DNA from: Aristolochia californica
Lineage: Eukaryota > Streptophyta > Magnoliopsida > Piperales > Aristolochiaceae
Length of the DNA stretch: 64,000 bases
NCBI GenBank assembly: GCA_029961685.1
Contig: JARWKL010000006.1
Coordinates: 620,001 to 684,000, forward strand
Reading direction: 5' to 3'
Of the stretch, positions 24,301 through 34,389 are shown piece after piece; position 1 is the stretch's first letter; each line of letters opens with the position of its first letter. Below the pieces are notes generated by a model. It did not search any database. It was not told the origin of the DNA and worked only from the letters and a program-made list of their open reading frames with translations. The position numbers and the translations under genes are program-made.

Positions 24301-26163
24301 CTCGCTGAGTTGTCTTCGTAATTCATCCAACTCTTTGGGCGCCATCCGATATGGTGCTTGTGCTGGCTTCCTTGCTCCGGGCTCAAGCTCTATGCGATGG
24401 TCTACCCCTCTCCTAGGTGGTAACCTCGCTGGAAGTTGCTCCGGCATTACGTCTCCATACTCATGCAAAACGGTTTGTATCTCCTTAGGGGTAGGCAATG
24501 CCTTATTCTGCTCCATAGCACAAAGAGAAGCAATGTAAGTAGAACAACCCTGCTTAAGACCTTTCTTAAGTTGGAGGGCTGATAGCATTAAATCCTTGTT
24601 TGTTACATCTTTGTTCTCAACTTCAGAAATTGTACAAGGACTTTGCTCGTCCATAATTCCCACTACCCCCATATGTGGCATTATAAATGCCTTACAAACC
24701 TTGAAGAACTCCATTCCCAAAATTACCTTGAAATCGTCCATGCTAACAATGGTAAAGTTCTGAAATCCAACCCACTTGCCTATCACCACCGGTACATTCC
24801 TGGCAACGCCTTGGACTTCACGAGCAGCAGAATTTACCGCCTTTATCTTGCTTCCATCTTTCTCTCCTCGTATTCTTAGGCGCCTAGCCTCCTCCTCCGA
24901 AAGGAAGTTGTGGGTAGCGCCCGTGTCCACCATTGCCTTAACAGTGTGTCCAACAAGTGTGAGAGAAATAAAAAGAAGTTCTCTTGAGGGTCTTATCGGA
25001 AGTGGAGCAGCATTCTCTTCCTTGGAACGGACAGCAGCATTGAGAAAGGTTAGAGAACCCATCCTAGGCTCAATTCCTCCATTGTCCATTTCTGTTTGAG
25101 CAGCGTTGAGGAGTATCTTTTTAGGACAATCCCTCGCATAGTGCTCTCCCTCACAAATGAAACAATATACCTTCTTCCTCTATTTGTCCCCTCTCTTCTT
25201 TTCTTCCGGCCTAGCCTTGGCATCTTTTACCCTTGGCTTCTTCTCCCCTTTTTCCTTCTTCTTAAAATTTGTTTTACCATTATTTTTCTTGGACACCTTG
25301 TTAACCGAATCATTCCTCCTCTCGTATTCGGTTAACTTTTCAACCGTAGATAATGCTGAAACTAGTGTCTTTACCTCCCTCCTTCTCAATTCTTGCTCAG
25401 CCCATGGACGAAGGCCAGCAAGAAAGGAGAAGAGACGGTCCTCATCCGTCATGTTGGAGATACAAAGCATAAGAGAAGTGAAGGATTGTACATACTCTTT
25501 AATTGTACCTTTCTGCGTCAATGCACGTAGTTCCTTCCTTGCTTGGTACTCGACATCCTCCGGAAAGAACTGCCTCCGTAGCTCCCTCTTGAAATCCTTC
25601 CAAGTGTGGACGGGGTCCTCTTCCTCTTGCTCATCTCCCATGCGTCTTGTCCACCAAAGAATAACATCATCGGATAGGAACATGGCAGCCGTACTAACCT
25701 TAGCTTGCTCGTCGGTGAGCTTGCTTGCATGGAAGTATTGCTCCACTTGCCATAGAAAATTATCTATGACCTTCGCGTCTCTCCCTCCATTGAAAGACTT
25801 CGGCTCGGGCACCTTTATCTTCGCTTGTGTGTGAACAACCCCTCCATTTGCTAAGACTCGTTCGCACAAAGTGAGTCTTGCCCCAAGCTCTCCCGAGAGA
25901 TCTTTGACATCCTTCCCCAATCATTCCATTTCCATCCTCATGACAGCCATGGCCGAATGGACGTCCTCCTCAAATCCTCTCAGCCAATACGGAGTTGGCT
26001 GATGCTCCTCAATAGTCTTTTGAACGAATTCCTCCCAATTCGTACAAAGGTTCTCAACACTGTCCAAACGATGTTCAAGAGTAGAAAAACGAAAGTTAAC
26101 ATCACTTACTTGATCTTTGCCTCTTGAAGCATCTTCTCCACTTGTAGAAGCCATTGATTGCAA
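20798..26163 (-). pseudogene. Gypsy chromovirus gag-pol polyprotein with multiple breaks
   Basis: Gag starts at 26163 (MQSMASTSGED). A zinc knuckle [13 protein letters not shown] lies near 25145-25185. Protease has VDTGATHNF near 24920. Reverse transcriptase has [12 protein letters not shown] and [11 protein letters not shown]. RNase H has the [14 protein letters not shown] motif near 23460. Integrase has the CLICQQDK zinc-finger end and a DD35E-type core. The chromodomain (YLVKWQGQSESEATW) lies near 21470. Breaks: TGA 25921-25923, TAG 25180-25182, TGA 23746-23748 with a frame change beside it, TAG 23219-23221, TGA 22841-22843. After the chromodomain the frame stays open across the polypurine tract into the LTR down to 20798. 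Confidence 0.88.
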
Positions 26164-26182
26164 CGTACGCTCTGATACCAGT

Positions 26183-27107
26183 TGTCACGTGGTTAGATTT
26201 GGGTTAGGTCCGTCTAGCCAAGCGGAATATCTACCCCGTGCGGCCTAGCTCTTCCGAAGAACTAGTCAGCCTCCTTGAGCCTCGGATCCTCCAACCAATA
26301 CTTCACACAAGAAATTGCAAGCCAACTGGGACCACGAAAACACCAAGGTATAGAAGAGAAAAACCTACTTTGTATTGAGAATACAAGATTACAAAGGGTG
26401 GCCAAACACTCTTGAAGGCCAAGGCTAAAAACTCTCTCTATACACTAAAAGATTAAAGAAGGCTAAGGATTTTTCGACCCTTTTACAATGGGAGAGGCCT
26501 CTCTATTTATAGTCTCTCCCTAGGCCTTTTGAAATCTCTAAAAACCTTCAAAAACCCGTCAGATCCCAAAAATTTGGTTTATGGCGTCAAGGGGCGCCTT
26601 GGTCAGGCGGACGCCCGGCGACCTGGTCGCCAGGAAACCCCATTTCGCGCGCGGGCGCCTGCGCCTGGAGTCCTGCCGCGCGCGCGCCTATGCCTGGCGT
26701 CCTGAGGAAACCCCATTTCGCCCGTCTGGAGTCTTGGTCGTGCGCCAACAACCCCATTTCGCCCCGCCTGGAGTCCTGGTCGTGCACCAACAACCCCATT
26801 TCGCCCCGCCAGGATTCCTGGTTGCGCCCAACCCCATTTCGCCCCGCCAGAAGTGTCTGCTGGCGTGCTGCCTTGTGTCTAAGCTGGCTGTTGGGGTTGT
26901 TGTGCACCTTGTTGCTTGGCCATCCGTTTGGCAAGCTCAAGTGTGTCTTCTTTTGCTGAAGTTGATGCCGGGCCGACCATATGTGTGCGCCCCTCTGGGC
27001 CGTGCCATTGCACTTGGCCTTGGCCATTGCTTATATTGCTGTGCACTGGACTTGCACAGTTTTCCACCTTGGTGTTTGGCCACACCATGGCTTCATCCTC
27101 TGTCTCA
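26183..27107 (-). repeat. 5' LTR of the gypsy element
   Basis: 925 bp, similar to 20394-21326 with scattered C/T and A/G differences and a different arrangement of the AACCCCATTTCGCC units (about 26610-26850). The divergence is clearly greater than between the LTRs of the young copia element. Confidence 0.9.
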
Positions 27108-27112
27108 ACTAG

Positions 27113-28014
27113 ATACTAAACAACCATATGAGGCTTGCTGCTCAGTTTCACAACTTAGATTTGTATATAAAGCAATGTCCTCTCGATTCTCCCTGCTTGT
27201 TTTAGGGCTTTTCTAATAATTTACGTACCAAATTGGTGGATTTCCATTTATTTAGTCTTCGCTCTGGTTCTCTGTCATTTGGTTAGAAAAGATAAACATG
27301 GGTGTCACTAGCATTGTATGTTTAACATCTCTTATCTAATTTGAAGAATACAGTTAATGGAATGAGTAGAGGCAATAAAACCTTTTGATGTCTTAGGTTC
27401 AGTAATGATTTCAATCTTTTGATATTGAGAATGTGTTCGTTAAGTTGAGGTTTGAGACATCTTTCAGGCAATTTTAGTAAGGGTTGCCTCGAGTAGAGCC
27501 AAGCTTGAACGTGCATTTGTTCGAGTTTGAATTGATTTGAATACTTCGAACTTGAGTTCGAGCTCTAATTTATATTTAAAATTAAAAAAAAAAGTATATG
27601 AACTTAATATCATTGAACTGGAAGTTATCATAGAGGAATCCAAGACTTTGCAATGGAACACACTAATGTATAATAACAAGTTTAATAGACCTAAATGAAA
27701 GAGCAAGCACCTCCTTCAATAGTATTTAGTCCATTGGCAAACAATAACATTAAATGATGAGGGACCCAAAGGGTCGAACAATTGATCGTCTTTGAAGTTT
27801 GAGATAAATAAAAGACACTATCAACCAACTGAAGAGGGAATTGACAAAAATAATTAGAGTAAATGATATTTTTATAAAAAAAAATATGTTAATGAGTTGG
27901 CTTACGGGCTAACAAGCCGTACTTAGAAAATGGACCTATTGTTGGGACACGCGGGGGATGGTGGATGGATCTCGTTCCCTCAATCAATAATAGTAGGCTG
28001 CTCTTCAACCTTGT
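27113..28014. other. Intergenic DNA, former oxidase 3' flank
   Basis: The first bases continue the sequence interrupted by the gypsy element (ACTAG followed by ATACTAAACAACC). The rest is AT-rich with no recognised gene. Confidence 0.4.
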
Positions 28015-28503
28015 TTACTCCCCATTTGCGTAAAAGAAGATAGCAATCCACATTAGAAACACTACAGACCCAAGCCAGAACCCTGAAAACATTCCATTTA
28101 CCACAACAAACAGCAGCAGAAGCCACACTGAGCCCCACCCATACCACCCCTCCCCTTCACCCCCAGAGCTGCCGTTTCGCTCTCTCAACTCTGCTCCCTC
28201 GTCGGAAGGGACGAACTTACCCAGCCCATGAATCACCAGTACCAGTATTAAAGGACCCACAAGCATTCTGCCCACCGAGTACACTACCAGCAGCAACACA
28301 AGGGGAAGAATTATCGATTCGCTGACGAAATACACGAGCAGAAGCAGTACCAGCGGGACGATGAAGACGAAGGAGACTGTACTCTCTTGAACGTCTGATA
28401 CGAACGACGCACTATTCAGCAGCATCGGCCCCCATATTACCAATCCCACGAGGCCGACGAGTAAGCACGGGATCAATGGCGATGGCCCCTTGCTTCTTTC
28501 CAT
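28015..28503 (-). CDS. Small hydrophobic multi-pass membrane protein (162 aa)
   Basis: Single-exon frame starting MERSKGPSPLIPCLL. The first 60 residues carry SPxIPxL, GPMLLNSAS and VQES motifs followed by VPLVLLLLVYFVSE, matching the neighbouring gene at 29559-29867. The middle holds two further hydrophobic stretches that look like an internal duplication (LPLVLLLVVYSVG and GPLILVLVIHGLG). Next comes a hydrophilic Gly/Glu-rich loop (about residues 98-120), then two terminal hydrophobic segments. I predict four to six membrane helices. I do not recognise a named family and propose no function. Confidence 0.65.
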   Translation of the reverse strand: MERSKGPSPLIPCLLVGLVGLVIWGPMLLNSASFVSDVQESTVSFVFIVPLVLLLLVYFVSESIILPLVLLLVVYSVGRMLVGPLILVLVIHGLGKFVPSDEGAELRERNGSSGGEGEGWYGWGSVWLLLLFVVVNGMFSGFWLGSVVFLMWIAIFFYANGE

Positions 28504-28889
28504 TTCAGTTTCTCTTCCTTTCTGCCTAAGTGCACTTTCAGTGGGATTGCTTGTTTACTGTTCCTTCGCCATTGCAGTGTATATAGACGAAGATATCGAC
28601 TATGCTTTTCTGGTAGACGATCAAATGAAACAGGGACGATAGATTTCTGCAAAAACGGTGCAAGTAATGATCGCATGGATCATGCAGAGTTCTTGGTTAA
28701 TAATTAAAATGGGTAGTTGGTTGGCGCGCGTGGAGGAACGTGACCAGTTGGGTATTATTTGATGGGTGTAGAGGAAACCGTTCGAAATCCTCTTTAGGGA
28801 ACAAAAGACCTAGATTAGGGTTCATGGCGTCGTCCAGTTTGGAGAGTGGTCCCTGCCATCATTTCCATGCCATTGGAGAGGGCGGGGTA

Positions 28890-29152
28890 TGCTAAAGAAT
28901 AATCTCATATCGATCAATTAGTAGAAAGATCTTGAGTTTATTAGTTGGAAAATAAGTTTTTAAGTTTGATAATTATTGTAAGATAGGCGTCGGACCCAAC
29001 TTCACATTGTATCAGAGCAAGTACTCATATTTGGCCTTCACCGAAATTATCGGGGAGTGTTAAAGAATAGTCCAACATGGATTAGTGAATAAAAAAATTT
29101 AAATTTATTAATTAGAAAAGAAACTTCTTAAGTTGGTTAATCATTTTGGGAT
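28890..29152 (+). mobile_element. Miniature LTR retrotransposon, family 2, plus copy
   Basis: The first repeat, 28890-29006 (117 bp; TGCTAAAGAATAATC to ACTTCACA), is followed at once by TTGTATCAGAGC, a one-base variant of the tRNA-iMet primer-binding site. The 51-bp interior ends CGGGGAG, and a second repeat begins TGTTAAAGAATAGTC at 29058, recognisable to about 29150 where its end seems lost. A related copy lies on the other strand at 30240-30490. Non-coding. Confidence 0.65.
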
Positions 29153-29558
29153 GGATCCCCCGTCTCCCTTTTGTCTTATGGTGCAAGCCCCTCCCCTTCC
29201 AAAACCTAATCTGTGTGTCTGCATAAACATTTTGTTTAGGTGAAATTAAATTTGACGAGAAGGTATTAGCATTTAGATTAGAATAGATGACACGATTATC
29301 TGCTTGGTTCTACATCACATCAACATCTTGGCTCATGCAGTTGTCCATTGCGCATACTCTTTCTGGGTTTTCTTCCTTCAATGGTTTTCCTGGATGAGTT
29401 TCGTTTTAACTTTCTAAGATCTGAAACTGATCAGAGATTACGAATAAACTTTTTCTTCATCTCTTGATAATATGCTACACGAAAGTCTTTTTTACAGATT
29501 TACAGTACAAGTGGAAGACACCATTACATTTTCAAACCAGCTCTTCTGAGTAATGGTT
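29153..29558. other. Intergenic DNA
   Basis: No gene recognised; it includes the presumed 3' untranslated region of the minus-strand gene at 29559-29867. Confidence 0.3.
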
Positions 29559-29867
29559 TCACAAGAGGTTATACAGAACAAGGAAGAGCAGAAGCAGTAA
29601 CAAGGAACCGAGCCCATAACCATCTGCATCGAAACCAGAGCTGCCGCGTTGAGAACCCCCAGAAAACATCTGGATGGAGGGGAGAAAAATGCTGAGCAAG
29701 TGAATTACTAGTAACAGCAGAAGCGGAACTACCGTCATGATCGAAAAGGAGTTTTCTTGTACTGTGAAGAAGATCGATGCAGCATTCTGTAGCAGAGGCC
29801 CGCCAATGATCAGTCCCAGGGCGATCACCATTAGAGCTGGAATCACAGGTGATGGTCCTGTCGCCAT
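29559..29867 (-). CDS. Small hydrophobic membrane protein (102 aa), paralogue of 28015-28503
   Basis: Single-exon frame starting MATGPSPVIPALMV. It shares SPVIPAL, GGPLLQNAAS, TVQENSFS and VPLLLLL with the gene at 28015-28503 in the same order and strand, so the pair is very likely a tandem duplication. Three hydrophobic segments: residues about 8-32, 43-62 and 85-102. A Ser/Gly-rich loop (about 67-84) separates the second and third. It lacks the extra middle repeat and C-terminal extension of its neighbour. A CT-rich stretch precedes the ATG. Function unknown. Confidence 0.65.
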   Translation of the reverse strand: MATGPSPVIPALMVIALGLIIGGPLLQNAASIFFTVQENSFSIMTVVPLLLLLVIHLLSIFLPSIQMFSGGSQRGSSGFDADGYGLGSLLLLLLFLVLYNLL

Positions 29868-30239
29868 TCTATTTCTCTCTCTCTCGCTCTCTCTGATTAA
29901 CTACAGAGGGTGTTTATCAATAAAGGAGGAGAGGCTATGATGGACTTGGAAGGTTATCTGAAACCTGAAGCAGATCGATCGGTGGCCTAACTTGCATAAA
30001 CTAGTTTTGTGGGTTCCATTACCTGTTTGTTTTTTGGTTTCGGGGACAAGATTGATGATTTTTTTAATCGATGATCTCAAGGTTATTCATTTGTATTTTT
30101 ATAGGTTTTCGTTAGGATGAACTAGGTGTGATTGTCATCGTCCTTGTTTCAATGAAATAAGGAAATAGGCGAGGGTGGTGACAGCAGCAAGAATATTTTT
30201 ATCTTGAATTTATCTGCAGACTAGTCCACGCCCAGATTG

Positions 30240-30490
30240 ATGCAGTAAATCGATCCAAAAATGATTAATTATCTTAGAAAATTTTTTTCCCAACTAATAA
30301 ACTCAATATATTTGTTTTCATTAATCTATGTGAGACTATTCCTTAACACTCCCCCTCACTTGTAAACCCTTTGGGATCATGTGGATGATTTAGGTGGAGA
30401 CCCACATACGAGTACCTGATCTGATACTATATGAAATTGGGTCCAAGTCTTATCCAAAATTACTAATCTATTTGAGATTATTCCTTAACA
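30240..30490 (-). mobile_element. Miniature LTR retrotransposon, family 2, minus copy
   Basis: On the minus strand a short 5' repeat (30490-30432, 59 bp; TGTTAAGGAATAATC to ATTTCA) is followed by a degenerate primer-binding site (TATAGTATCAGATC). An 83-bp interior ends in AGTGAGGGGGAG, and a second repeat starts TGTTAAGGAATAGTC at 30348, extending to about 30240. The same motifs occur in plus orientation at 28890-29152. Confidence 0.65.
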
Positions 30491-31592
30491 CGGATCAACT
30501 CCGAACAACAAACTAATCCCAACTAAACAAATTAAACTCAGAATTTATTTTGTTTATTTACTCAATTATCTTTTTTACCATTCAATAAATAAGTAACTAA
30601 ACGATATATAACATAATTTATGTCATATACATGTATATGATATTAAATATATTATATATAAATAAAAAATACATAGAATAATTTATTTTGTTCCATTTAT
30701 GTGTTGCACTCAACGTGCTTAACAACCATTTGAAGATCAATAACCATGGAGATGTTCTTCTTAAAATTTAATTGTACTTTGTGAAGGAGGAAGCTTCCTT
30801 CAAAAGGAAGCATTTTTCTCGCGAAATTACTAGACGGAGGATAATTTAATCCATTTTGACTGCAATCTTGGCATAATTTTATCGATTTCGCTGTACGCAT
30901 ATTAGGAAATGGAAGCTGAATCGGATGATTAAGAGGTCAGGAATGTTCTTTGTGTTTGTTGTAGATACAAATGGAGGATTTGGACCCCTCTCGATGAAGT
31001 AGGAGCAGTTTGCGGGTGCCCAAAATGGAAGAGTAGCAGCAGTTCAAGCTGAAGCAGTCGAGATGAATCGTCTGCGTCATGGGGAGATTGTTCAAAATGG
31101 AGGACTCGGTTTACTGATTCATTCATGTAAAAGCTCATTCCAGACGATGACGCAAATGGCGACCCTTCCATATTCACTAGTGGCAGAGGAAGAACACTTG
31201 TTCCGCCTATTTTCCCAAATCAGCTGCAGAGAAGCTACAGCAAGTCACTCTATCGGCTGAGGTGCCCTCTGTTGGGCCGCAGATATTTCCACCTCCGGTC
31301 CTCCACTTGTAATGCTGCTGCAGGAGAAAGCAGTCTTCAAGATGACTTTGAGGAGGTCCTCTTCATTCTTCTTCCTCTTGGTCATCTCTTTATCTCTCTG
31401 TCTTTTTTCTCCCGTTTTCTCAGTCCAGTTGGGTAGAGGCTTCTGGAGCAAATGGAAGGTGATAGATATCGCGCCCGGTTTATAATCTCCTTCATTGTTG
31501 CCTGTTGTTTATAATATGCTTGCAATTTGGGCTAAATTTTATGGAATTCCGGCTTCATTTTTATTCTTTGTGGGCAGACACACAGAGCAGAC
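30491..31592. other. Intergenic DNA with possible minus-strand coding signal
   Basis: 30491-30690 is AT-rich. Between 31451 and 30929 the minus strand has two adjacent open frames (68 and 82 codons) in different frames; both read like protein-like sequence (for example MTKRKKNEEDLLKVI and PFASSSGMSFYMNES). No splice arrangement joins them convincingly and I recognise no family, so no gene is called. If real, it would be divergent from the gene at 31593. Confidence 0.25.
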
Positions 31593-32750
31593 ATGAGCTC
31601 AAAGCTTGCGAAGCTGGGTTTTGCAGCCATTCCTGCGTATGGCCTGTTTGATGGGTTGACGAGAAGAGCACAAGGAGAAACTCCGCGGCGAACCTCCAAG
31701 CACTTCTTGGGGTAAGCAGCATATTTCTATCCTCGCCGCGTTTTCATCATCTTACAGTTAACTTAAGTTCTTTTCTCGAACTTAACTAGTACCAGCGGTG
31801 CATCTCTGTGTTTGCATTTTGCCGCTGACAGTTTCTGCATTTCTGTAACAGAAGCCATGATTTTTGGACTGGATTTCTCATCTCCAATCCGATTAATCAC
31901 AAAGCAGTAAAATTAGTAATGTAATCTTTCGTAGCCGCTAAGAAGCATTGTCTGAGAACAAAAAAAAAAAAAAAAAAAAGATTATAGGAGATTTTTTACA
32001 GTGATTTGTGTAGAAATGTTAAACTGCATATCTGTTGCATTGTCTGAATGTGCCTACTTCTTCTCCAGGTTGTTTGAACTGTTAATTTCCTTGCTTATAA
32101 AGCATTTATTCAGCCATTAAAAGAATGGTTAAAATCGAGACCTTTGCTCTAGTTTTTAATCCCATTGATCTTGCTTTTCAGTTGAAAAATGTTATCCAGT
32201 CAAAAGTAAGCTCTATTTTGCCATCTTTCTTACTTGAGTTTTTTCCAGTATAGTTTGGGTTATACTTTAGCTTTTGCACATAATGTGGGAAGAACAACAT
32301 TATCCACCAAATTGGGTACAGAATGTTTCTGTTACTTACAATCTCCCGTGACTTAAGTTTATTAAGGCATAATGAGGATGAAAACCTGTGAAGAAGAACT
32401 AAAATAATAGCTGAATGCTGTTCTACTTGACAGAAAATCCATTCAATCAGGCAGATGTTTTGGCTGGTGGAGTTGACATTTCAAGTTTTGGTTTAGCCAA
32501 TATGGAGATTATTACATCATTTAGCATAGGCTGTATTTCAGTACTTGGTCTCAACTTTACAATGCTGCAACCTTGTTCATGATCAGTTTGTCTCCACCTA
32601 TAATTTCTCAAGAATTTTCTCTTTGGGAACAGATTGTCACCATTTGGAGTTGCTGGGGCAGCTGCATTGGCACCCATGATAGATAAAAGCCTCAAGAGAA
32701 TCCAGAAATATTTCAACTTTCCCAGTCTTGTGCCCTTGTTGTGGCAGTAG
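31593..32750 (+). CDS. Small 78-residue protein, 2 exons
   Basis: Exon 1 31593-31711 (MSSKLAKLGFAAIPAYG) ends at GG before GTAAGC. Exon 2 32633-32750 follows GGGAACAG, completes the Gly codon and ends at TAG. The phases fit exactly: 119 + 118 nt = 79 codons. The protein is basic, with a hydrophobic Ala-rich centre (LSPFGVAGAAALAPM) and the C-terminus SLVPLLWQ. That size and character resemble small subunits of organellar membrane complexes, but I cannot name the family. A 20-base A run lies in the intron (about 31962-31980). Confidence 0.55.
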
Positions 32751-33602
32751 TGACTTCCTTGTGCCTCACCATTGTTGGCTTGCTAGTTCTTTCAAGATGG
32801 AAAGATTTTTTTGCACTAATAATGTTCCAAAAATTCATAATAAGCCAAGATGTTTGAAACTTCTCTGGTTTGTCTTGAAAACTTAGGTTCCATCTGGAAA
32901 TCAAAGGTAGAGCTGCTGAAAACAAAATTCCTAGATACCCATCTGTGGCCCTAAAGAACTTTACTCTCAACCTTGTTCAATTTTTTAGTTTTGTTTCTTA
33001 TTAAAATAATATGTTTGTTAATCTGACTCGTTGGCTATGGAACTGAGTTGGGCAAAGTTCAAACTTGGCTCAGTGCCAAGCCCAATAAGGATAGTTACAT
33101 CACTGCCAAGAAGACCCAACTTGTGACCCATGAAATTCCATATGGGTTTCCCCGAGTTGGGTCAAGTGTCCTACTGCTAAAAGCCTAACTAAGGGCACGT
33201 CAGGTGACCAACTTCCTAGCTCTTTCAGTTCTACGAAAATAAGCAGTTCACCACAAAAGGGTTTGGTTCCAGTTCAACCGGGTTGGCACCTACCTAATTA
33301 AATATCGACCAGATTCTAAATTGCTATGACCCCACCATGTTCAATTGGTTGGATTCTTTAATTCCACACTTAGCTCCCTCTGAGAGTATATAATTCGATG
33401 GATTATGTAGATAAATATTCCCAAAGATGACCGAATGCAGTTCACTAAAGATTCTTATTTTGCCAAACTTTTCAATTATGCAGCCAAGGTCAGAAAATCT
33501 TTCGATTATGCTTTAAGATCAGATAAACCTAATCTGCAATTAAAACTATTCTTAGATGAATTGGCCATCTAAAACTATTAGATAAACCTAACCTGCAATT
33601 AA
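32751..33602. other. Intergenic DNA
   Basis: No gene recognised. At 33525-33602 a short segment around AACCTAA(T/C)CTGCAATTAA occurs twice, the second time abutting the miniature LTR element. Confidence 0.35.
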
Positions 33603-33839
33603 TGTAAGTGCCTAGCCAATACAACCAAAAAGGTCTGACTTGTTAGGTGCAGAAAGCATATCACACTTATCCAAGAGAAGAGTAACGGAACCACTCTGAC
33701 ACCCACACCGCCTCTCACGGGATTCGAACGCGGGACATGGCGTGCTTAGCCAATACAACCGAAAATAAAAAGACCGACTTGTTAGGTGTGGAAAGCATTA
33801 TATACTTATCCAATATAAGAGTGGACGGAACCACTGACA
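33603..33839 (-). mobile_element. Miniature LTR element of the 11767-12191 family, damaged interior
   Basis: LTR 33603-33701 (99 bp, TGTCAGAGTGG to CTTACA on the minus strand) and a second, diverged LTR ending at 33839. They flank a shortened interior (about 33702-33745) that keeps the B-box-like GTTCGAATCCC but has lost the primer-binding-site end. Flanks ATTAA (33598-33602) and TTTAA (33840-33844) look like a target duplication with one mismatch. Confidence 0.65.
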
Positions 33840-34389
33840 TTTAAAACTATCCAATTATTTATTCAAAGGGTAAAAGACTTAGATTGAATAAGTCTTTGGA
33901 TTCCTACTTGTTTACCTCCTTAGTTTAATGGTTTAAGGCTTTGTAAATAATGTCTGCACCGCTCGGTCTGTGGCTACAAGGAATTTGTTCTTGTCGTGCT
34001 GAACTCTCAACCCTGCTTCACAGTGTTTTAATGGTGTTCTTATTTTTTATGTACTGAAGGAAACAAGATAATATTTTTCATCATCATTAAGAAAACTTAG
34101 CAAGGAACATGGCACATGCAATGATGTCTGCAATTGCTAAGCAACCCATCTGTGCAAACTTCAAATTTTCCAACAGAGATCGAGAATTCCGCACAGAAAG
34201 AGAGAGTATTAAATTTCATGTCAGATGTTTTCTTTCAAATCACCCGAGTAGGGAGATAATGTGAATGGCAATTGACAATTAACAATTAACAATTAACAAA
34301 CTTGAGCTATACATGGCTAGAGAGAAGCACTATTGGATCCAACCAAAAATTTCTACAGTAAGTAGAAGAAAGACATTGCTTCCAGGCGT
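33840..34389. other. Intergenic DNA and 3' flank of the MYB-CC gene
   Basis: AT-rich; nothing recognised apart from a short ACAATTAACAATTAAC run near 34275. Confidence 0.4.

Larger units (their letters stand above)
20394..27107 (-). mobile_element. Ty3/gypsy chromovirus, degraded full-length copy
   Basis: A 6714-bp element between perfect 5-bp target duplications ACTAG (20389-20393, 27108-27112). LTR ends are TG..CA on both strands. The tRNA-iMet primer-binding site lies at 26169-26180 (plus coordinates), two bases inside the 5' LTR. Domain order gag, protease, reverse transcriptase, RNase H, integrase, chromodomain places it among chromoviruses. It entered 64 bp after the stop codon of the oxidase pseudogene, likely in the former 3' untranslated region. 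Confidence 0.93.
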
